A stretch of DNA of 32,470 nucleotides, taken from positions 1-32,470 of the forward strand of contig DYSU01000029.1 of NCBI GenBank assembly GCA_020726335.1, given 5' to 3'. This document shows, in pieces, positions 16,712-26,100 of this stretch. The stretch comes from Thiomargarita sp. (GTDB lineage: Bacteria; Pseudomonadota; Gammaproteobacteria; Beggiatoales; Beggiatoaceae). Under the pieces are notes generated by a model. The model searched no databases and was not told the DNA's origin. It saw only the letters and a list, made by a program, of their open reading frames with translations. Positions within the stretch are counted from its first letter, which is position 1. Every line of letters starts with the position of its first letter. The position numbers were made by a program, and so were the translations under genes.

Positions 16712-18969
16712 TGTTACGCCAATTATCCATTCGGCAAAAATTACAATTAATCATTGTCAGCACCAGTGGGGTCGTGTTGTTTTTAGCGGCGGTGGTGTTT
16801 GCCATCAACAACAGCAAAGATTACCAACGCAACCTCAAAGCCGATGCCAATATCACCGTCGATTTAATCGGTTTAGCCACGGCTGCGGGCGTGGTGTTTT
16901 TGCAACCTGATGTGGTGGAACAAACCTTACAAAATTTAAACCTAAAAACCAACTTAATGAGTCTCTATATATTTGATAATGAAGGTGTTTTAGTGTCTTT
17001 TTATCAAAGACAAGGTGATAAAAAACTCAAATTGGATAAATTGCAAGATTATTATCAATTAAACTTTGAGGCAAGTGCTTTTGATTTAAGCACGCAAACC
17101 TTAAGTTTTTTTCAACAAAATCATTTAGATATGTTCAAACCGCTGTTATCCACCACAGGAAAAACAGGGTTTCAAGAAACCAGCCAAGTGGGGACAATTT
17201 TTGCGCGTTTCGACACCAAAGAACTGACACAACAACATTGGAAATTAGTTAAAATCAGTGGGTTAATTTTTATTTTGTGCCTGTTTTTGGCGTATATTTT
17301 ATCCTTAAGACTGCATTTAATCATCACAAAACCGATAGAACGCTTATTGGCTATTATCGATTATGTGGCAAAAAACAAAGATTATTCCATTCGTGGCACT
17401 AAACTATGCAATGATGAGCTGGGGGCTTTGATGTCGGGCTTTAATCATATGTTGGCACAAATTGAACAGCGCAATTTGAAATTAGAGGAATACCACAATT
17501 CATTAGAAGATAAAGTGAAAGTGCGCACCCAAGAGCTGGCCGAAGCACGTGACCACGCTTTGGCCGCCAACCAAGCCAAAAGTATTTTTCTGGCCAACAT
17601 GAGTCATGAAATTCGCACCCCAATGAATGCGATTTTGGGCTATGCGCAAATTCTACAACGTGACAGCCAGCTCAACGTGGAACAACGTGAAAATATCCAA
17701 ATCATTGAAAACAGTGGCAATCATTTATTGGCATTGATTAACGATATTTTAGATTTGTCTAAAATTGAAGCGGGTGCGATGGCGTTGAACTTGGAACAAT
17801 TTAATTTGTTCAAGTTGATTCGCAATGTCGCGTCCATGTTTTCAATTCAATGTGAAAACAAAGGGTTAGAATGGCGCGTCGCCTATCAATTGCCTGAAAA
17901 TTTATTGTTATATGGTGACCAAGGTAAATTGCGGCAGATTTTAATCAATTTATTGGGCAATGCGGTTAAATTTACCCAACAAGGCCATGTGTTGTTGCAA
18001 GTTGACCAAGTGGCCACCATGGGCAAGCATCAAAATCAATACCGTTTTTTGGTCAAAGACACGGGGCGAGGCATCAGCCAAACAGCGCAACAGCGCATTT
18101 TTGAACCTTTTCAACAAGAAACGCTTGATCCCAATCAAGGCGGCACGGGTTTGGGCTTGGCCATCAGCAAACGGCAAGTGGATTTGATGGCGGGCGAAAT
18201 TTATTTGCAATCATCACCGCAACAAGGCAGTTGTTTTACGGTGTTATTGCCCCTTGTCGTCAAACAGGCAACTGAAACCGCAGAAAGGATTGAACAGCCC
18301 ATTAAAACAGTCCATTTAGCGGATGGCGAAAAAGTCAACGCCTTGGTGGTCGATGACATTAAAGAAAATCGGGATATTTTGGCAAAAATTTTGCGTGACA
18401 TCGGGGCCAATGTCTATAGCGCGGCTGATGGTGAACAAGCCCTTGCGCTGATTAAACAACAGCCGTTAGACATTGTTTTTTCTGATATTCGAATGCCCAA
18501 AGTGGATGGTATTGCTTTGATTCATCAGCTAAAACAGGACAATTTAACAAAAAATTTACCCTGTATTGCCATTTCTGCTTCTACTTTGTTGCATCAAAAT
18601 CAAAACGTGTTGGCAGCAGGTTATGACAATTTTATTGCCAAACCTTTTGAATTTTCTGCAATTTATCGTTGTTTGGCGGATTATTTACAAGTGCAGTTTG
18701 TCTATACCCGCGATGAAAAACCAACAACAGCCGTTGAAACAACGCAAAATGGGTTAAAATTTGTGCAACTGCCCTGTGATCTATACCATCGTTTGCAAAC
18801 CGCCGCACAATTTAATGAATTGACTGAAATGGAAATTCTGATTGAGGCCTTGCGCCAAGGCGATCTTGCCCAACAACAATTGGCTGACCAACTGCAACTT
18901 TTGCTCAATCAGTATGATATTGAGGGTATTTTACGACAATTAACGGCCATTGACTGTTTAGATGACTAA
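16711..18969 (+). CDS. CHASE8-HAMP hybrid sensor histidine kinase
   Basis: An inner-membrane hybrid kinase of 752 residues. Order: membrane helix 1 (about 12-33), CHASE8-type periplasmic sensor (about 35-172, with DLIGLATAAGVVFL and LYIFDNEGVLVSFY), helix 2 (about 181-205), HAMP (206-258), coiled coil, HisKA with His299 in MSHEIRTPMNA, HATPase with N-box Asn413/Asn417, DTGRG at 450-454 and GGTGLGL at 477-483, then a receiver with Asp548/549, Asp592 and Lys644. A leucine-rich tail (about 660-752) resembles the C-terminal helical extension of similar kinases and has no obvious HPt histidine. It directly follows the YfiR-like gene, which probably sets its activity. Confidence 0.92.
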   Translation: MLRQLSIRQKLQLIIVSTSGVVLFLAAVVFAINNSKDYQRNLKADANITVDLIGLATAAGVVFLQPDVVEQTLQNLNLKTNLMSLYIFDNEGVLVSFYQRQGDKKLKLDKLQDYYQLNFEASAFDLSTQTLSFFQQNHLDMFKPLLSTTGKTGFQETSQVGTIFARFDTKELTQQHWKLVKISGLIFILCLFLAYILSLRLHLIITKPIERLLAIIDYVAKNKDYSIRGTKLCNDELGALMSGFNHMLAQIEQRNLKLEEYHNSLEDKVKVRTQELAEARDHALAANQAKSIFLANMSHEIRTPMNAILGYAQILQRDSQLNVEQRENIQIIENSGNHLLALINDILDLSKIEAGAMALNLEQFNLFKLIRNVASMFSIQCENKGLEWRVAYQLPENLLLYGDQGKLRQILINLLGNAVKFTQQGHVLLQVDQVATMGKHQNQYRFLVKDTGRGISQTAQQRIFEPFQQETLDPNQGGTGLGLAISKRQVDLMAGEIYLQSSPQQGSCFTVLLPLVVKQATETAERIEQPIKTVHLADGEKVNALVVDDIKENRDILAKILRDIGANVYSAADGEQALALIKQQPLDIVFSDIRMPKVDGIALIHQLKQDNLTKNLPCIAISASTLLHQNQNVLAAGYDNFIAKPFEFSAIYRCLADYLQVQFVYTRDEKPTTAVETTQNGLKFVQLPCDLYHRLQTAAQFNELTEMEILIEALRQGDLAQQQLADQLQLLLNQYDIEGILRQLTAIDCLDD

Positions 18970-18975
18970 AAATGT

Positions 18976-20511
18976 ATGATAGGTTCAACCCGCCAATATC
19001 GCCCTGATTTAAGAACAGCCAAAGTTTTGATGGTGGACGATACCCCTGCCAACATTGATGTTTTGCGTAAAGTGTTAAAACCTGAAGGGTATAAATTATC
19101 GTTTGCCAGCGGTGGCAACCAAGCTGTGCGTTTGGCGCAATACGCAATGCCCGATTTAATTTTACTGGACATCATGATGCCTGATTTAGATGGCTTTATG
19201 GTGTGTCAACAACTGCGCAACAGCCCGTCTACAGCCGATATTCCGATTATTTTTATCACCGCCAAAACCGATATTCAAGATTTGCTCAAAGGTTTTCATT
19301 TGGGCGCAGTCGATTACATCACCAAACCATTTCAACACGCCGAAGTGTGTGCCAGAGTACGCACCCATTTGGAAAACCGTTTTTTTCTCAAACAGCAACA
19401 AGAATTGGTGCAAAAAATTTCCGCCAGCGAACAACGCTTTCGTCAATTGGCGACATGGATGCCCATCGGTGTGCTACAGCTCAAAGACACGGGTCAAGTG
19501 GTTTATTGCAATGCCCCTGCAAAAGCCTTGATGGCACAGCATGAAAGTGAAGCGAATGAACAACGCTATTGGTGGCAAACAGCGGCTGACTACCAGCAAG
19601 AACACCTAAAACAACAATGGTTGGAACACATTGAAATTGAACAAGAATGGGGCTGTGAATTTGACTGTCATCCCAACATCAAACACGGTTATTATCGTTT
19701 GCGGGTGATGCCGATGCCTGATGCTTGTGATTGGGTGGCGGTGTTGGAAGACATCAGCGCGCAACGGCAAAAGACCCAAATTTTAGAGCAAGCCAAAAAC
19801 GCGGCGGAAATTGAATTGAAACACAAAGCCGATTTTTTGGCGGGCATGACCCATGAACTGCGTACACCGATGAACGCAATCATCGGTTACAGTGAAATGT
19901 TGCTGGATGACGTGCTGGAAGGGCAAGTGCGCAATGATTTGCAAAAAATCACTGAAGCAGGGCGTTATTTACTGGAACTGATTAATAATGTTCTGGATTT
20001 ATCCAAAATTGACGCACAAAAAATGGAGCTGAATTTGCAGTCATTTTCAGTGATTGAAGCCTTAGACAAGGTTTATGGCATCATAAAACCCTTGGTGGCG
20101 AAAAATAACAATCAATTTGATATGCAATTGGAAATGAAAGAAATTTTCATGTACTCTGACCCCATTAAATTACAACAAATTTTGTTTAACCTGTTGAGCA
20201 ATGCTTGCAAATTTACCTGCAATGGGCATATCCTATTGCGATTACAACAAAAAAATGATGTGGGCATTGATTGGTTTGTGTTTGAGGTTCAAGACACGGG
20301 TGTGGGTCTAACGCCACAACAGATTGAACATCTGTTTCAAAAATATACCCAAGTGACCAACCCACAAATGCACAATGTTGGCGGTACAGGTTTGGGTTTG
20401 GTGTTGAGCCAACAATTTGCCGTCTTATTGGGTGGCCATTTAAGCGTAACGAGTCAGCCCGCGCAAGGCACTGCTTTTCAATTAAAGTTGCCGAAAAACT
20501 TAAAACAATAA
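18976..20511 (+). CDS. REC-PAS sensor histidine kinase
   Basis: A soluble 511-residue kinase with no membrane segment. An N-terminal receiver carries Asp21/22, Asp65 in LLDIMMPDLDG and Lys117. A short coiled coil leads to a PAS domain (about 150-265), then HisKA with His293 in MTHELRTPMNAIIGYSE and HATPase with NLLSNACKF, DTGVGL and GGTGLGL. It starts six bases after the hybrid kinase, so its receiver is the likely acceptor of phosphate from that kinase (inference). Neither protein has a DNA-binding, GGDEF or EAL domain, so the final output is not visible here. Confidence 0.9.
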   Translation: MIGSTRQYRPDLRTAKVLMVDDTPANIDVLRKVLKPEGYKLSFASGGNQAVRLAQYAMPDLILLDIMMPDLDGFMVCQQLRNSPSTADIPIIFITAKTDIQDLLKGFHLGAVDYITKPFQHAEVCARVRTHLENRFFLKQQQELVQKISASEQRFRQLATWMPIGVLQLKDTGQVVYCNAPAKALMAQHESEANEQRYWWQTAADYQQEHLKQQWLEHIEIEQEWGCEFDCHPNIKHGYYRLRVMPMPDACDWVAVLEDISAQRQKTQILEQAKNAAEIELKHKADFLAGMTHELRTPMNAIIGYSEMLLDDVLEGQVRNDLQKITEAGRYLLELINNVLDLSKIDAQKMELNLQSFSVIEALDKVYGIIKPLVAKNNNQFDMQLEMKEIFMYSDPIKLQQILFNLLSNACKFTCNGHILLRLQQKNDVGIDWFVFEVQDTGVGLTPQQIEHLFQKYTQVTNPQMHNVGGTGLGLVLSQQFAVLLGGHLSVTSQPAQGTAFQLKLPKNLKQ

Positions 20512-20525
20512 CAACGGGATTTATC

Positions 20526-23096
20526 ATGCGTCTGATTTATTTTTGTTTTTTTATGTCGCTGAGCTTGTTAACCGCTTGCAATGGCGCAGGCCTAGACAGT
20601 TTGGGCGGCTTGAGTCTCAGCGGCACGTTGAGTGTTCCTGCCAACACCGCCATTGACAGCGATGTCAACAGCCAAGACAGCCAACCGATTGGCAACAACA
20701 GCGTCGAAACAGCGCAAATCATCAGAACCAACCCCGTGATATTAGGCGGCTACGCCAGTCAAGCCAACGCGGGTGCAGTGGGTGTGTTGACCCCCAACGG
20801 CGATGATCAGGATTTATTTCGCATTGATTTACAAACAGGCCAGACCATCCGTTTATTTGTCGCCAGCAACGACTTAGACCGCAACGATTTGGATTTATTA
20901 CTGCTCAATGACGCAGGCGAAGTCATTGATGCCTCCACCAACAGAAGTCACCTTGAAAGTTTATATGCGCCACAAGGTGGCCGCTATATTATTGAAGTAT
21001 TGGCACATCAAGGTGCGTCTAATTACGTCTTAAGCGTGGGTTATCAAGACAACACACACACACAACAAGGCTTGCGCTTAAGCAGTGATTTCATGCCCGA
21101 ACAAACCACCTTAAAATTCAAATCTGCCACCGATGATGCTGATTTCCAAGCTTATGATGCCGTCGCATTCGGTTGGGAAAAAATTGCCGATGGCGGTGAA
21201 CAGCGCAGTTTGTATCAACTCAATGCCCAAGGCAAACAAGCGTTGGCCGCAACCAGAAGTTTATCTTTCACCAACGACGAAATGGCCGCCAAATACCACA
21301 CATTAATGGCGATTAAACAATTGCAACAGCATGAAAACATTGACTATGCAGAACCCAACTTTATTTATCACGCTTTACGAACACCCAACGACAGCTTATA
21401 CCACTTGCAATGGCATTATCCGTTGATCCAACTGCCACAAGCGTGGGAAATCACCACAGGCACAGCCCAAGTCGTGGTCGCCGTATTGGACACAGGCATT
21501 TTAAGCAATCACCCTGATTTGCACTATAAAATTTACGATGGCTATGATTTTATTTCCAGTATCAGCATCGCCATGGACGGCGATGGCATAGACAACAATC
21601 CCTATGATCTGGGTAGTTCGCCCGATGCCCCCGGTGGCAGTAGTTTTCACGGCACCCATGTGGCAGGCACGATCGCCGCCGCCAGCAACAACAACACAGG
21701 CACAGCAGGCATCAGTTGGGGCAGTTTGGTGATGCCAATGCGCGTGTTGGGTAAAAACAGCGCGGGAACTGATTTTGACATCGAACAAGCCGTGCGTTAT
21801 GCCGCAGGTTTGAGCAATGCTTCGGGTAAAATACCCGCCCATCCTGCCGATGTCATCAACCTCAGCTTGGGTGGTGATGAAATTTCCAAAGGTTTGCGCA
21901 GTGCGATTGATGAAGCTTATAACAAAGGCATTGTGATTTTAGCCGCCGCAGGCAACAACGGCAACGCCACGGTGTCTTATCCTGCCGCATTGGACAACGT
22001 GGTGTCGGTGGCCGCCGTTGACATCAACCGCAAACGCGCCAGCTATTCCAATTATGGCGCAAGCATCGACATCGCCGCCCCAGGCGGTGCCAGCACCGCC
22101 GACCTCAACGGGGATGGCGCGCCCGATGGCATTATCAGCACCGTGGGCAATGACAGCAGTGGCCAAATTAAACTCAGCTATGCGTCATCCATCGGCACGT
22201 CCATGGCCACGCCGCACGTTGCAGGGGTTATCGCGTTGATGAAATCAGTTTATCCCTCATTGACGGCACAAGACTTTTTTGGCCTGTTGCGCGCAGGCGA
22301 ATTGACTGACGATTTAGGCCCTGTGGGCAAAGACGACAGCTTTGGCTATGGTTTAATCAACGCCCAAAAAGCCGTCAACGCGGTCAATGTATTGGCAGGC
22401 GGCAATGCGGTGGCCAACAGCCCTGCACAATTGATGGTCAGTTCGCGTACTTTAAATTTTGGCTTAAATTCCAGCAGTTTATCATTGAACGTCAGCAATG
22501 GCGGCGATGGCTTGTTGAGCGTGGAACGCATCACAGAAACGTCAGGCGGCGCGGTTAAAATCAGCGATGGCGGCTTAAATGCCCAACGCTTAGGCACCTA
22601 TTTTATCAGCGTTGACCGCGATCGCTTGGCGGCAGGTGCTTATGAAGCGACACTGAGCTTTATTTCCAATGTCAATACCGTGGATGTGCGTGTGGTTTGG
22701 CAAGTGGGGGTCAGTCAAAGTACGGGCAATGTTGGGCAACAATATGTTTTATTGGTTAACCCCGATACCATGGCCACTTTACAACAAGTCAGCGTTGCCG
22801 CCAACCAAGGCCAATACCGCTACCGTTTCGATGACGTGGCCGCAGGTCGGTATTTGGTCATCAGTGGCAGTGACAACGACAACAACGGCACGATCTGTGA
22901 TTTAGGCGAATCGTGCGGTGCATATTTGACTTTGGACAGCCCCAACCCCATTCAATTGGAGCAAAGTCGTTCAGATATTAGTTTTGATTTAAACTACAAC
23001 ACCAATTTCTTGGTCAAAACCAGCGCGGATTTAAACCAAGGCTTATATCAAATTTACCCTGTTTATCAACGGCTTAGGTTAAAATCGTTGTATTAG
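20526..23096 (+). CDS. S8 subtilisin-like serine protease lipoprotein
   Basis: An 856-residue exported protease. The lipobox LTAC places the lipidated cysteine at 18. A pre-peptidase-type beta domain (about 66-172, DQDLFRIDL) is followed by a prodomain-like region (about 195-285). The catalytic triad is Asp322 in VVAVLDTGI, His375 in FHGTHVAGT and Ser559 in GTSMATPHVAG; Asn477 in AAAGNNG is the oxyanion residue. The catalytic domain ends near 625. Two beta domains follow: about 640-730, Ig-like, and about 735-835, with a D-N-D-N-N-G calcium-like loop near 790. It begins 14 bases after the kinase gene, hinting at joint expression. It is convergent with the large exported gene 47 bases away. 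Confidence 0.93.
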   Translation: MRLIYFCFFMSLSLLTACNGAGLDSLGGLSLSGTLSVPANTAIDSDVNSQDSQPIGNNSVETAQIIRTNPVILGGYASQANAGAVGVLTPNGDDQDLFRIDLQTGQTIRLFVASNDLDRNDLDLLLLNDAGEVIDASTNRSHLESLYAPQGGRYIIEVLAHQGASNYVLSVGYQDNTHTQQGLRLSSDFMPEQTTLKFKSATDDADFQAYDAVAFGWEKIADGGEQRSLYQLNAQGKQALAATRSLSFTNDEMAAKYHTLMAIKQLQQHENIDYAEPNFIYHALRTPNDSLYHLQWHYPLIQLPQAWEITTGTAQVVVAVLDTGILSNHPDLHYKIYDGYDFISSISIAMDGDGIDNNPYDLGSSPDAPGGSSFHGTHVAGTIAAASNNNTGTAGISWGSLVMPMRVLGKNSAGTDFDIEQAVRYAAGLSNASGKIPAHPADVINLSLGGDEISKGLRSAIDEAYNKGIVILAAAGNNGNATVSYPAALDNVVSVAAVDINRKRASYSNYGASIDIAAPGGASTADLNGDGAPDGIISTVGNDSSGQIKLSYASSIGTSMATPHVAGVIALMKSVYPSLTAQDFFGLLRAGELTDDLGPVGKDDSFGYGLINAQKAVNAVNVLAGGNAVANSPAQLMVSSRTLNFGLNSSSLSLNVSNGGDGLLSVERITETSGGAVKISDGGLNAQRLGTYFISVDRDRLAAGAYEATLSFISNVNTVDVRVVWQVGVSQSTGNVGQQYVLLVNPDTMATLQQVSVAANQGQYRYRFDDVAAGRYLVISGSDNDNNGTICDLGESCGAYLTLDSPNPIQLEQSRSDISFDLNYNTNFLVKTSADLNQGLYQIYPVYQRLRLKSLY

Positions 23097-23143
23097 CCCA
23101 AGCAAAACTGCAGGGTCGCTTTGCACGGCTACAACCCATTGGT

Positions 23144-26100
23144 TTATTGAAACAACAGTTGTTGATAGCTTGAAGGGTATATCAACAACTTGTCTTTCAC
23201 CCCATCTTGATTAAAATCTTCGACATTCTTCACCTGTAATTGCGCGCTGTCGCTGTGGCGTTGTTCCAGCAACACATCCAACCGCCCGCTGTGGGTGATG
23301 CCCGCCAATGAAAAACGGATATTGCCTTTATTATCAATCTGTAAGCCCGTGGTCTGCGCCGCCAACATGTTTTTATCCCACAACGCAGGTGACAGCGTTT
23401 GCCGCCACAGCGCGTCTTCTTGCGACCAAGCCAATGAAAATTCAGGCAGTTGTTGTTCGCTGATATGCAAACCCGCAGTTGCCTCCGTCAATTGTTCGCT
23501 GGTCAAATTCGGTTGTAAAGTCGCCCAAAAACCGCGCCCCAAGGGCAACAACAGATTTTCAGCTTGCCAGCGCAACGCTTGACTAAAACCCAGTTGGCGC
23601 ACCGACACTTGCAAGGCGATGGGATTTTGCAATGCAGGCACGGCCAACACTTGCAAACCTGTGGCTGTGGTCAGCAATACGCTGTTATCTCCTTGAATTT
23701 CAATTCCTTGCGCTTCATCGCTGCGTTTCAAACTGACAGGCAATAACGCATAACGCTGTTGCTGAACATCCCATTGCAACCAACCTTCATCCGCGTTTTG
23801 TTCAACAGGCCAAAGCTGTTGCAGTTGGGTCAACACATCAAGCTGATTCAAGGCCAAGCGTGCATTCAAATCCACCGCTTTGCGGTTGTTAAACAGCTTT
23901 TTTGGTAAAATATTGAGCAATTCCAATTGTTTAGGTACGTCCGCCCAATCGTCAAACACCCCATCATAAAGCGTGATGGTATGCAACTGAGCGGGAAACG
24001 CCACGTTTTTACCGATGCGCAATTGATGCAATTCGGTATAGGGCAACAGCGTCACGTTGTCGATGCGCGCACCTGTTGCACCGTGAATCAAGCCACTGAG
24101 TTGACCGCCTGAAATTTGACTGTCGGCGGCAAGCTGGACATTGCTGATCACCCCTGATTGTGCATGGACTTTCCCAGCCAACAGCCCGCATTGCAAGCGC
24201 GTGCCGTTAAATTGAATATCGCGCAAACTGCCGTGGTTTTCCACATTGCCCGTATAAATGCCGCCCGTGATTTGCGCTTGTGCCGAAACGTTGACATTGT
24301 GCAAAACCGTGTTAGCGGTGATGAAAGTGTCATTGTCTAATAAGGTGCTTTCCACATTATTTTCATTAAAATCATCTGCATACAACACTTGTTGCCAGCC
24401 TTCGGGATAAATCAGCAGATAATCAGACACGCCGTCTTGGTTTTTATCTTCAATATGCCACATTTGCAAAGTGGCGGGCGGATTGGCCACCGCTGAAGCC
24501 TCTTTGGCCAAAAAACCGCGATAACGTTGGCCTTGAAGCAACACATCCAGCCGCCCTTGGTCTTCATAAAACACCTTGTCGGCCCATTGATGCAATTGAT
24601 TGACATTGGCGGGCGCGGCATACAACGTTTGTTGCCACAACACGCTTTGTTCATCTTCAAACACCAAATAAAACAACGGCATCAGCCCTTGTTGCGCACC
24701 GTAAATCCCCGCTGGGCGGTCGGTTTGTTGTGCTTGCAAGGCAGGGCGAATAAACCACGCCGCTTTTTCGTCCGTGTCTATGCGCAAACTGCCGTCACCG
24801 CGTTCAACAAACCCTGTCTTATCATATTGTTGTAAAATCCTGTGCAAGGCCAGCGGGGCTTGCAACGCGGCATGACCCGTTAAAATCAAATGTTCGCCGC
24901 TGTGTAATTCAAACCAACGACCCTCACGAATCATCACGGGGAAATCACAACTTTGATGGGTCAACAACGGCAAACGGCTGTTGCGCTGTAAACTGACAGG
25001 CCGCAATGCAAACCGCTGCTGACCGTTGCGCAACACCAACACCCCTGCACCCAATTGAAAATCTTGAAAAAATTGCAATCCCACCGCTTGATAAACGGGC
25101 GTTTGATTGAACTGCTCAACCACGCTGACACCCCCTAAAATCAAGTGAGCGGTCAAATCTGCCCACGGATAACCGCTGGGGTTGGGCGCGTCCACTTTCG
25201 TTCCCAAAGCCGCCAACAACGGCACTTGTTCAGGCACGGCTTCCATTGAAGTGAAGCGCACCCCCGCATTCAATTTTAATTGAGTGACATCAAAGGGATA
25301 GCGGATGTTATTGCCCAAAGTCACATCGCTCAACACACTGCCATTGAGAATCACCGCGTTTTCAATCAGCGCGTTGGGTGTGCGGGTGGCGGTTTGGCCA
25401 ACCAACCACCCTTTGATCTGATTATTGCCCGCCGACAAAGTTGCGCCTGCGGCAAAGGTCACATGCGTCAGCACCCGATTAAAGCCCGACACCGTGACAT
25501 CGCCTTGCAACCACACGTTGGTTAAATTTTGAGTAATATCATCGCCATAGACTCCCGTCATCCCACCCGTTGGCACTGGCACGGCAGGCGGCGGCACGGC
25601 AATGGGTTTTTCAGGCTGTCCAGTCGTTGCCGCGCCCAAGGTCTCCGCAGACAACACCCAGACATCGGCATCAGCGGTTAAATTGCCGCTGGCATCCTCC
25701 AACACCAGCCACACTTGATAACGACTGCCTGAAATCAAATCATTGACCACTTGTTTGACAGGCGCGTTGACATCGACGCTGAAATGGCCGCGCAAATGCG
25801 GTGCAAGCAAATTATTGGCTGCATCCAGCCCTTGCTTGATTTGATACGCGCTGGGTTTGGCCATGCCCGCAGGCAGAACGATAAAATAAACGAGGGCTTT
25901 TTCCACCGCCGCGACTTCCAGCGTCAATTGATGCAAAGCGATGTCGCGGAGGGTGGGTGGAAAATTCTCATACAACTGTGGCGGCGTGGTGTCTTTGGCC
26001 ACGCCACGGCCTTGAATTACAAAGGTATAGGGATTTTCTGTTGCATCATTGCTGGCAATGCTGACCGTGGCTTGCCGCACGCCCAATGCGCGGGGAATAA

